64,000 nt of DNA, taken from positions 62,001 to 126,000 of the forward strand of contig NZ_JBDVNC010000034.1 in the NCBI RefSeq assembly GCF_039969785.1, read 5' to 3'. Shown here piece after piece: positions 16,822-24,465 of the stretch. This stretch comes from Shimia sp039969785. Lineage in GTDB: Bacteria; Pseudomonadota; Alphaproteobacteria; Rhodobacterales; Rhodobacteraceae. Position 1 is the first letter of the stretch. Each line of letters begins with the position of its first letter. The notes beneath the pieces are model-generated. The model saw nothing but the letters and a program-made list of their open reading frames with translations. It was not told the DNA's origin and made no database searches. The position numbers were made by a program, and so were the translations under genes.

Positions 16822-19716
16822 ATGCTTAGGAAAAAGACCAACGGGGTTGCGCGACGCCCCCAGCGGACAAGTATCCTGTCTGCGGCAGCTGAAAAAGCTG
16901 TCGACCGTCGGACATTCCTGCGTGGATCAGGGCTCGCTATTGGCGGCCTGGCTGCGATCGGGGCCACCGGCGGCACGGTGACACAAGCGCAGGCGCAAGA
17001 TGCTGCCGGCGCTGCTGTGGACACCGTAAAATCTGTTTGTACACACTGCTCTGTCGGCTGCACGGTTGTGGCCGAAGTCAAGAATGGTGTCTGGGTCGGG
17101 CAAGAGCCCGGTTGGGACAGCCCGTTCAACCTTGGTGCCCATTGCGCCAAAGGTGCCTCGGTGCGCGAACATGCGCATGGTGAGCGCCGTCTCAAATACC
17201 CGATGAAAAAAGAGGGTGGAGAGTGGAAGCGTATCAGCTGGGAACAGGCGATCAACGAGATCGGCGACGGCATGATGAAGATCCGCGACGAGAGCGGACC
17301 TGACAGCGTTTATTGGCTGGGTTCAGCCAAACACAACAATGAACAAGCCTACTTGTTCCGCAAATTCGCCGCCTATTGGGGCACGAATAACGTGGACCAT
17401 CAGGCCCGGATTTGTCACTCGACCACGGTTGCCGGTGTTGCCAATACATGGGGCTACGGCGCCATGACCAACAGCTACAACGACATCCACAATTCCAAGG
17501 CGATCTTTATCATTGGCGGCAACCCGGCCGAAGCGCACCCTGTGTCGCTTTTGCATGTCCTGCGCGCCAAAGAGATGAACAACGCGCCGTTGATCGTGTG
17601 TGACCCGCGCTTTACGCGCACCGCAGCACATGCCGACGAATATGTGCGGTTCCGTCCGGGCACGGACGTCGCGCTGGTCTGGGGTCTTTTGTACCACATC
17701 TTTGAAAACGGCTGGGAGGACAAAGAGTTCATCCGTACCCGTGTGTGGGGCATGGATCAGATCCGCGAAGAAGTGCGCAAATGGACCCCTGAAGAAGTGG
17801 AGCGCGTCACTGGCACGCCCGGTTCTCAACTGCGCCGCGTTGCGCGTACCCTGGTGAACAACCGTCCCGGTACCGTGATCTGGTGTATGGGTGGGACACA
17901 ACATACCAATGGTAACAACAACACCCGCGCGTATTGCATCCTGCAACTGGCTCTGGGCAACATGGGTACCAGCGGTGGCGGCACCAACATCTTCCGTGGC
18001 CACGACAACGTACAAGGTGCAACCGACCTTGGCGTTCTCAGCCATACTTTGCCGGGCTATTACGGCCTGTCCAAAGGGGCGTGGGCTCACTGGGCACGTG
18101 TCTGGGAAGAGGACGGCGAATGGCTGAATGGTCAGTTTGCCAAAACCACAGGGGCTGACGGCAAAGAGAAGTCGCTTCAGAACCTCACCGGTATCCCGGT
18201 GTCGCGCTGGATCGATGGCGTGCTGGAAGACCCCGAGAACATGGACAACCCCGACACAGTGCGGGCCATGGTGCTTTGGGGGCATGCGCCCAACTCGCAG
18301 ACTCGCGGCAAGGAAATGAAGACTGCGATGGAGAAGCTGGACATGCTGGTCGTGGTTGACCCGTATCCCACCGTCTCGGCTGTCATGCAGGACCGCACCG
18401 ACGGGGTTTACCTGTTGCCCGCCTGTACGCAGTTCGAAACACGTGGCTCTGTCACGGCGTCGAACCGGTCGTTCCAGTGGCGTGACAAGATTGTGGCTCC
18501 GTTGTTTGAATCCAAGCCTGACCATGAAATCATGGGCATGTTCGCCAACAAATTCGGCTGGGCAGATCGTTTCTTCCGCAATATCGAGATGGAAGACGAG
18601 AACACACCGAATGTTGAAAGCGTAACCCGCGAGTTCAACAAGGGGCTTTGGACCATTGGCTATACCGGGCAGTCGCCCGAGCGTCTCAAGATGCACATGG
18701 CCAACCAGCACACCTTTGACCGCACAACGTTGCAGGCCATCGGGGGGCCCGCTGATGGAGACTATTACGGTCTTCCATGGCCATGTTGGGGCACCGCCGA
18801 GATGAACCATCCCGGCACACCCAACCTTTATGACATGTCCAAACGTGTCTCAGAAGGTGGCCTGACATTCCGCGCCCGTTTCGGCGTAGAGCGTGATGGC
18901 GATAACCTTCTGGCCGAAGGTGTTGCCAGCCTCGATTCTGAAATTCAGGACGGGTATCCCGAGTTCACCATGCAGATGCTGATGGACCTTGGGTGGGATG
19001 GCGACCTGACGGACGAGGAACGCGCGTCAATCGACGCGGTTGCGGGTCCCAAGACCAACTGGAAAACCGACCTGTCCGGCGGTATCCAGCGGGTGGCGAT
19101 CAAGCACGAATGTGCGCCCTTTGGGAATGCCAAGGCGCGGGCCGTCGTGTGGACCTTCCCTGATCCGGTGCCTGTGCACCGCGAGCCGCTTTATACCCCG
19201 CGGCGCGATCTGGTCGCGGATTATCCCACCTACGAAGACCGCAAGTTCTATCGCTTGCCCACCATGTATGCTTCGATCCAAAAGCAGGATTTCAGCAAAG
19301 ACTACCCGATGATTCTGACATCAGGCCGTCTGGTTGAATACGAAGGTGGCGGTGAAGAAACCCGGTCCAATCCCTGGCTGGCCGAGCTGCAACAGGACAT
19401 GTTCGTCGAGATTAATCCGCGTGACGCGAATAATCTCGGGGTGCGTGACCGGGCGCAGGTCTGGGTCGAAGGGGCCGAAGGGGCCAAGGTCAAAGTGATG
19501 GCCATGGTGACAAACCGGGTCGGCGAAGGCGTTGCCTTTATGCCGTTCCACTTTGGCGGCCATTTCGAGGGCAAGGACCTGAGGGACAAATACCCTTCTG
19601 GTGCTGATCCCTATGTGCTGGGTGAAGCCAGTAACACGGCACAAACCTATGGCTATGACAGCGTGACCCAGATGCAGGAGACCAAGTGTACTCTCTGCAA
19701 AATCTGGGCAGCATAA
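16822..19716 (+). CDS. fdhA: Formate dehydrogenase alpha subunit (Mo/W-bisPGD)
   Basis: A 964-residue catalytic subunit that oxidises formate to CO2. The twin-arginine signal VDRRTFLRGSGL (RR at 29-30) predicts folded export to the periplasm. One 4Fe-4S cluster is bound by C73, C76, C80 and C108. The metal ligand is Cys198 followed by His199 in RICHSTTVAG, so it is a cysteine, not a selenocysteine, enzyme. Later segments such as GGGTNIFRGHDNVQGATD belong to the pterin-binding domains and a C-terminal molydopterin-dinucleotide domain ends with CTLCKIWAA. The ATG follows GGGAGGGAACA. The nearby tungstate importer makes tungsten a plausible metal. Confidence 0.95.
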   Translation: MLRKKTNGVARRPQRTSILSAAAEKAVDRRTFLRGSGLAIGGLAAIGATGGTVTQAQAQDAAGAAVDTVKSVCTHCSVGCTVVAEVKNGVWVGQEPGWDSPFNLGAHCAKGASVREHAHGERRLKYPMKKEGGEWKRISWEQAINEIGDGMMKIRDESGPDSVYWLGSAKHNNEQAYLFRKFAAYWGTNNVDHQARICHSTTVAGVANTWGYGAMTNSYNDIHNSKAIFIIGGNPAEAHPVSLLHVLRAKEMNNAPLIVCDPRFTRTAAHADEYVRFRPGTDVALVWGLLYHIFENGWEDKEFIRTRVWGMDQIREEVRKWTPEEVERVTGTPGSQLRRVARTLVNNRPGTVIWCMGGTQHTNGNNNTRAYCILQLALGNMGTSGGGTNIFRGHDNVQGATDLGVLSHTLPGYYGLSKGAWAHWARVWEEDGEWLNGQFAKTTGADGKEKSLQNLTGIPVSRWIDGVLEDPENMDNPDTVRAMVLWGHAPNSQTRGKEMKTAMEKLDMLVVVDPYPTVSAVMQDRTDGVYLLPACTQFETRGSVTASNRSFQWRDKIVAPLFESKPDHEIMGMFANKFGWADRFFRNIEMEDENTPNVESVTREFNKGLWTIGYTGQSPERLKMHMANQHTFDRTTLQAIGGPADGDYYGLPWPCWGTAEMNHPGTPNLYDMSKRVSEGGLTFRARFGVERDGDNLLAEGVASLDSEIQDGYPEFTMQMLMDLGWDGDLTDEERASIDAVAGPKTNWKTDLSGGIQRVAIKHECAPFGNAKARAVVWTFPDPVPVHREPLYTPRRDLVADYPTYEDRKFYRLPTMYASIQKQDFSKDYPMILTSGRLVEYEGGGEETRSNPWLAELQQDMFVEINPRDANNLGVRDRAQVWVEGAEGAKVKVMAMVTNRVGEGVAFMPFHFGGHFEGKDLRDKYPSGADPYVLGEASNTAQTYGYDSVTQMQETKCTLCKIWAA

Positions 19717-19728
19717 GGAGAAAGAGAA

Positions 19729-20322
19729 ATGGCACGAAGTAAGTTTCTCTGCGATGCCGAGCGCTGCATTGAGTGCAATGCCTGTGTCACGGCCTGTAAG
19801 AACGAGCACGAGGTGCCCTGGGGCATCAACCGGCGCCGCGTTGTAACAATCAACGACGGCAACCCGGGTGAGCGTTCGATCTCGGTGGCCTGTATGCATT
19901 GCTCAGATGCGCCTTGTATGGCCGTCTGTCCTGTGGACTGTTTTTACCAGACCGAAGAAGGTGTGGTTTTGCATTCCAAGGATCTGTGCATTGGCTGTGG
20001 CTATTGCTTCTATGCGTGCCCGTTTGGCGCGCCGCAATATCCGCAAGCTGGCAACTTTGGCTCACGTGGCAAAATGGACAAATGTACATTCTGCGCGGGC
20101 GGTCCCGAGGAAAACCACTCCACTGCTGAATTCGCCAAATACGGGCGCAACCGGATCGCAGAAGGCAAACTGCCGCTCTGCGCCGAGATGTGTTCTACCA
20201 AGGCGCTTTTGGCGGGTGACGGCGACGTGGTTTCGGCCATCTACCGCGAACGTGTGGTGGCCCGTGGCTTTGGCTCTGGTGCTTGGGGCTGGGGTACAGC
20301 CTACGAGCAAAAGGGCGGCTAA
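19729..20322 (+). CDS. fdh3B: Formate dehydrogenase FDH3 beta subunit
   Basis: A 197-residue electron-transfer subunit with four ferredoxin-like cluster motifs: CIECNACVTACK (residues 11-22), CMHCSDAPCMAVCPVDC, CIGCGYCFYACPFG and CTFCAGGP with a later Cys pair near EMC. No signal peptide is present, so it should travel with the TAT-exported alpha subunit. It starts 12 bp after fdhA with AAGGAGAAAGAGAA as ribosome-binding site. Confidence 0.94.
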   Translation: MARSKFLCDAERCIECNACVTACKNEHEVPWGINRRRVVTINDGNPGERSISVACMHCSDAPCMAVCPVDCFYQTEEGVVLHSKDLCIGCGYCFYACPFGAPQYPQAGNFGSRGKMDKCTFCAGGPEENHSTAEFAKYGRNRIAEGKLPLCAEMCSTKALLAGDGDVVSAIYRERVVARGFGSGAWGWGTAYEQKGG

Positions 20323-20340
20323 ACCTGTCTGATGGACACC

Positions 20341-20380
20341 CCGGCGGCGGTCCAGATCGCCGCCGGACCCATTTTGCTTT
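20341..20380 (+). terminator. Strong hairpin between fdh3B and the gamma subunit
   Basis: A perfect 9-bp GC stem (CCGGCGGCG / CGCCGCCGG) with an 8-base loop is followed by ACCCATTTTGCTTTT. It can act as a partial terminator or as a 3' end stabiliser for the alpha/beta message; the gamma gene starts 85 bp further with no obvious new promoter. Confidence 0.6.
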
Positions 20381-20464
20381 TGCCGGACTCAGTGAATGGG
20401 TCCAGCCCGATGTCGCAACGCGGCGTCGGTTTAAATGAAATTCAATTGACAGATCGAGGACCCG

Positions 20465-21652
20465 ATGCGCGCTCTTCTCTGGCTTGTTCTCTGTATGGCG
20501 CTGGCATTGCCGGTTGCCGCTCAGGAAGCACCCGACCGTGCCGCCACTGGCGGCGCTCAAACTCTCGAAGACATCATGGCCCGGCAACGCGGCGAGAAAG
20601 TGGAAGACACTTTTCGACGCGACGCCACAGGTCAGGGCAATGTCGAAGCCCTGATGGGCCAGCTCGGTACACGTGGTGTGGCATCGGATTCCGAAGTGTT
20701 CCGCGCCCTGCGTTATGGCAGTGCCGACACAACAACTTCGTCTCAGGGGCCAACTGCCGGACTGTTGATACAGGACAGCGGCATGACATGGATGGCATTT
20801 CGGGACGGCCCGCTGACCCAATACGGGTTTTACCTTTTGGGTGGCATGATTGTTGTCATTGCTCTGTTCTGGGGTTTGCGTGGCAAAATCCGCATTGACG
20901 GTGAAAAGACCGGGCGCAAAATCCTGCGATTTGACGGGATAGAACGCTTTGGACACTGGACACTTGGTATCTCGTTCATCCTGTTGGCGCTGACCGGTCT
21001 GTTCCTGATCGCGGGGCGCGCCTTCATTATTCCCTGGCTGGGGAAAGAGGCTTATGCCCCCATCGCGCTTGCCGGGAAATGGGTGCACAACAACGTGTCA
21101 TGGGCCTTTATGATCGCGCTTGTGCTGATCTTTGTGCGCTGGGTCGCACATAACATTCCAAACATGACCGACCTGCGCTGGATGGCCAAAGCGGGCGGGT
21201 TGTTTTCCAAGGATGTGCACCCCCCGGCCCGAAAATTCAACGCGGGGCAAAAGATCATCTTCTGGTCGGTTATTGTGTTGGGTGTTTCAATTTCTTTGTC
21301 TGGGGTTTCATTGCTGTTCCCGTTCGAAGTTCCGGTATTTGCCAAGACCTTTGTTCTCGCCAATGCAACCGGTCTTCCCGAATTGATCATGGGCGCCCCG
21401 CTGCCCGAGATCCTGACCCCGTATCAGGAGATGCAGCTGGCACAGCTGTGGCATGGCATTGTCGCTTTCCTGTTTATCGGCATCGTGATTGCCCACATCT
21501 ATCTGGGCAGTGTCGGCATGGAAGGTGCGTTCGACGCAATGGGATCGGGCGAAGTCGAAGAACAATGGGCCAAAGAGCACCATTCCATTTGGTATGAAGA
21601 AGAAATGGCCCGTGCCAAGGCTGCGCCTGATCAGGCCACACCTGCGGAATAA
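20465..21652 (+). CDS. Formate dehydrogenase gamma subunit (cytochrome b)
   Basis: A 395-residue inner-membrane di-haem cytochrome b that passes electrons from the beta subunit to quinone. A signal peptide (residues 1-20, MRALLWLVLCMALALPVAA) precedes a roughly 100-residue periplasmic extension with QTLEDIMARQRGE. Hydrophobic segments include FYLLGGMIVVIALFWGL, then HWTLGISFILLALTGLFLIAG, VSWAFMIALVLIFVRW, a segment near 270 and WHGIVAFLFIGIVIAHIYLG; their histidines are candidate haem ligands. The C-terminus EQWAKEHHSIWYEEE is typical of FdnI/FdoI-like gamma subunits. Confidence 0.92.
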   Translation: MRALLWLVLCMALALPVAAQEAPDRAATGGAQTLEDIMARQRGEKVEDTFRRDATGQGNVEALMGQLGTRGVASDSEVFRALRYGSADTTTSSQGPTAGLLIQDSGMTWMAFRDGPLTQYGFYLLGGMIVVIALFWGLRGKIRIDGEKTGRKILRFDGIERFGHWTLGISFILLALTGLFLIAGRAFIIPWLGKEAYAPIALAGKWVHNNVSWAFMIALVLIFVRWVAHNIPNMTDLRWMAKAGGLFSKDVHPPARKFNAGQKIIFWSVIVLGVSISLSGVSLLFPFEVPVFAKTFVLANATGLPELIMGAPLPEILTPYQEMQLAQLWHGIVAFLFIGIVIAHIYLGSVGMEGAFDAMGSGEVEEQWAKEHHSIWYEEEMARAKAAPDQATPAE

Positions 21653-22951
21653 ATGAAATTGGCCGGCGTCATCCTGAGCCTATGCCTGATGCCGCTTGCG
21701 GCGCTGGGCGGAGAGTTCTTTACGTTGTCCGGCCATGGCGGCCCGATCAAAGGTATCGCCGTGTCCCCGGATGGTGACCGCATTCTGACGGCCAGTTTTG
21801 ACTATTCTCTGGGGTTATGGGACGGCCCTGCGCCCCGCTGGCTGGAAGGGCACGAAGCGGCCGCAAATTCAGTGGTTTTCGTCGATGACACCACGGCTGT
21901 ATCGGCAGGGGATGATTTTGCCGTTCTGCGCTGGGATTTGGCGAACGGCACTGCAACGCGTCTGGGTCAACACAAGGGCAAGGTGATTTCGGTACGCCTG
22001 TCCCCAGACAAAGAAACAATTGCCACGGCAAGCTGGGATGGCAGCTTTGGGATCTGGCCGTTGAACGGTCAGGCACCGCGCATTGTGTCGGTTGGCGCCA
22101 ACGTCAATGACATCGCCTTTACCGCAGATGGCCGATCCATTTTGACAGCATCGTCTGACGGAAAAATCCGCATTTGGAATGCTGCCACGGGTGCGCTTGA
22201 ACAGCTGTTTCTGTCCAACGGATTTGGCATCAACACAATGGTGCTGGATCATGCGCAGGGCTGGTTGGCATTTGGGGCGGTGGATGGCGTGACCCGAATT
22301 GTCGACGCAGCCTCTGGTGACACGATCAAGGATGTCACACTGGACCGGCGTCCCATTCTGGCAATGACCCTGAGCCGCGATGGTCAATACCTCGCGATTG
22401 GCGACGGAGAGGGCTATATCATGCTGCTCGACACGTCTGACTGGTCGATCCATGCGGATTTCCGCGCCACCCATCGCGGCCCGATCTGGGCACTGGCGTT
22501 TTCGGCGGACGGGCAGAACATTCACGCAGGCGGGCTGGATGACGCGATGTTCTCATGGCCGCTGGCCGATCCGCGCGACGCGCCGAAAATGGTGCATACG
22601 GATCGTGCATTTCTGAATGGCAATGACAGCGCCAGCAATGGCGAGCGTCAGTTTCAGCGCAAATGTTCGATCTGCCATACCTTAACTTCGGACAGCGCGC
22701 GCCGTGCCGGTCCCACGCTCAAAGACCTGTTTGGGCGGCGCGCAGGCACCGTGTCGCACTACACCTACTCTCAAACTCTTCAGACAACTGACATTGTCTG
22801 GACCGCGAAAACCATTGATGCCCTTTTTGATCTTGGACCGGACGTGTATATTAAGGGGACAAAGATGCCAGTTCAGCGCATCGCCAGCCCCCAGGACCGT
22901 GCCGATTTGATCGAATATCTGCGTCATTTCAGCAAAACCAAGGAAAACTGA
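21653..22951 (+). CDS. WD40 beta-propeller fused to cytochrome c
   Basis: A 432-residue exported protein. A signal peptide (about 1-20) is followed by seven WD40-like repeats (GHGGPIKGIAVSPDGDRIL, GHEAAANSVVF, QHKGKVISVRLSPD and so on, residues 25-315) and a class I cytochrome c domain with CSICH at 338-342 and a candidate Met ligand in KGTKMPVQR. The ATG directly follows the TAA of the gamma subunit. It may be a periplasmic electron carrier or a docking protein for the formate dehydrogenase complex; the propeller-haem combination is known from other respiratory accessory proteins but its job here is not established. Confidence 0.88.
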   Translation: MKLAGVILSLCLMPLAALGGEFFTLSGHGGPIKGIAVSPDGDRILTASFDYSLGLWDGPAPRWLEGHEAAANSVVFVDDTTAVSAGDDFAVLRWDLANGTATRLGQHKGKVISVRLSPDKETIATASWDGSFGIWPLNGQAPRIVSVGANVNDIAFTADGRSILTASSDGKIRIWNAATGALEQLFLSNGFGINTMVLDHAQGWLAFGAVDGVTRIVDAASGDTIKDVTLDRRPILAMTLSRDGQYLAIGDGEGYIMLLDTSDWSIHADFRATHRGPIWALAFSADGQNIHAGGLDDAMFSWPLADPRDAPKMVHTDRAFLNGNDSASNGERQFQRKCSICHTLTSDSARRAGPTLKDLFGRRAGTVSHYTYSQTLQTTDIVWTAKTIDALFDLGPDVYIKGTKMPVQRIASPQDRADLIEYLRHFSKTKEN

Positions 22952-22952
22952 C

Positions 22953-23078
22953 ATGAAAGCCTTTATTCTGTCCTGCGTCGCTGTCGTTGCGATTGCCATT
23001 ATTGCCTATTACGGGCTGAACGCTGCGGGGTTCTCGGCGCAGGACGTTGCCAGCGGCAATTCTGTACGGCTGGACTGA
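22953..23078 (+). CDS. 41-residue single-span membrane peptide
   Basis: A very short gene one base after the WD40-cytochrome stop: MKAFILSCVAVVAIAIIAYY followed by GLNAAGFSAQDVASGNSVRLD. Residues 3-20 form a membrane span or uncleaved signal. AAGGAAAACTGAC precedes the ATG, and four bases separate its stop from the response-regulator start, so it is held tightly between two genes. Its conserved place would suggest a small subunit; function unknown. Confidence 0.72.
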   Translation: MKAFILSCVAVVAIAIIAYYGLNAAGFSAQDVASGNSVRLD

Positions 23079-23082
23079 CCAC

Positions 23083-24465
23083 ATGAACCAGGTGGAACGC
23101 AAGCTGGCGCAGACCAAGGGGCAATCTGAATTCGGGATCAGCCTGACCACGGCGTCGGTACTTGTTGTTGATGACGAACCGGGCATCCGCAATTTTATCG
23201 TCAAGATATTGCAACCTCTGGTCGGGCGGATTGAACAGGCCGCCAATACCGAGGTGGCTTCGAGGCTATTGGATGCCAACCATTTTGACATCGTCATTCT
23301 GGACAATGTCATGCCCGGCACGTCCGGGCTGGAATGGCTGACTGAACAACGCAAGCTGGGCTTTTTTGCCGATACAATTCTGATCACGGCTTTTGCAGAC
23401 ATGGACACCGCAATCGAAGCGATGCGTGCCGGGGCGGTGGACTTTGTATTGAAACCCTTCCGGTCGAACCAGATCATGAATGCCGTGGCCCGGTGCATGG
23501 ATCGGGTTAATCTGCGCCGCGAAAACTATCTGCTGAAATACGAGCTGGCGTCTGGAAATGCTCAGGTCCGCGCCCGTCTGCTGGGGACATCTCCGATCAT
23601 CGAAAACATCCGCGCCACGTTAGAGCGGGCGGCGCCTTTACCCACCCCGATCCTTTTGACCGGAGACACCGGCACAGGCAAAGAAGTCGCCGCGCGCGCG
23701 CTGCATGTGATGTCGGACAGGTCCGAGAAATCCTTTGTGCCAATTAACTGCGCTACGATCTCGGGGGATATGGTCGAACACGAGCTGTTTGGCCAGATCA
23801 CTCAGGACCAGACCGGGCGCACCGTGCGCAAGGACGGCGTGTTTATGAATGCCAATGGCGGCACGCTTTACATGGATGAAATCGTCGAGCTGTCATTGCC
23901 TGTTCAGGCCGCATTTTTGCGGGTGATTGAACATTGCCGCGTACGTCCGGTGGGGTCATCTCGCGAAGTGCCGCTGGATTTGCGATTTATTTTTGCAACC
24001 AACGGAAACCTGAAAGAGGCGGTGAAACAGGGTCGTTTCCGTGAAGACCTTTATCATCGCATCAATGTGCTCAGCATCCAGATGCCGGTTCTAAAAGAGC
24101 GGATAGGCGACATCCGCGAACTGGCGCTGATGTTCATCCAGCAGATTTCCAAATCGTTGGGCGTGCCGCCTTTGACCCTTTCCGAAGGCGTTTTGATGAA
24201 CATGTCGCGCTATGACTGGCCGGGGAACGTGCGCGAATTGCGCAACCTGATTGAACGGTCATTGATCATCGGGGAATGGCCATCGGAGTTTGCATCGGGC
24301 GAGGACAGCGAAGAAGTGGAAGCGACAGACAGCCTTGCCGCCGTTGAACAGCGCCATATCCTGAGCGTGCTGGATGCATGCGACGGCAATCGCGCCGAAG
24401 CGGCCCGCCGTCTGGGGGTATCGCGCAAGACGATCGACCGCAAATGCGCGATGTGGAATGGCTGA
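23083..24465 (+). CDS. NtrC-family response regulator without the GAFTGA loop
   Basis: A 460-residue regulator. The receiver domain (about 25-145) has LVVDDEPG, phosphoacceptor Asp74 in VILDNVMPG and Lys in LKPF. The AAA+ domain has Walker A GDTGTGKE and Walker B GGTLYMDEI, but the L1 loop that normally reads GAFTGA is replaced by QITQDQTGRTVRKDGVF after ELFG. A Fis-type helix-turn-helix (EAARRLGVSRKTIDRKC) ends the protein. GAFTGA contacts sigma-54, so this protein may, like HupR or Rhodobacter NtrC, work with the housekeeping sigma. I use the ATG at 23083 (MNQVERK) rather than 23047. It overlaps the kinase gene by 8 bp. Confidence 0.9.
   Translation: MNQVERKLAQTKGQSEFGISLTTASVLVVDDEPGIRNFIVKILQPLVGRIEQAANTEVASRLLDANHFDIVILDNVMPGTSGLEWLTEQRKLGFFADTILITAFADMDTAIEAMRAGAVDFVLKPFRSNQIMNAVARCMDRVNLRRENYLLKYELASGNAQVRARLLGTSPIIENIRATLERAAPLPTPILLTGDTGTGKEVAARALHVMSDRSEKSFVPINCATISGDMVEHELFGQITQDQTGRTVRKDGVFMNANGGTLYMDEIVELSLPVQAAFLRVIEHCRVRPVGSSREVPLDLRFIFATNGNLKEAVKQGRFREDLYHRINVLSIQMPVLKERIGDIRELALMFIQQISKSLGVPPLTLSEGVLMNMSRYDWPGNVRELRNLIERSLIIGEWPSEFASGEDSEEVEATDSLAAVEQRHILSVLDACDGNRAEAARRLGVSRKTIDRKCAMWNG

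Noticed and set aside
17401..17430. Selenocysteine codon in fdhA
   Set aside because: The position reads TGT (Cys) and no in-frame TGA is present in the 964-codon frame.
17323..18810. 495-codon minus-strand open frame
   Set aside because: It lies fully inside fdhA on the other strand; long antisense frames are common in this GC-rich codon use.
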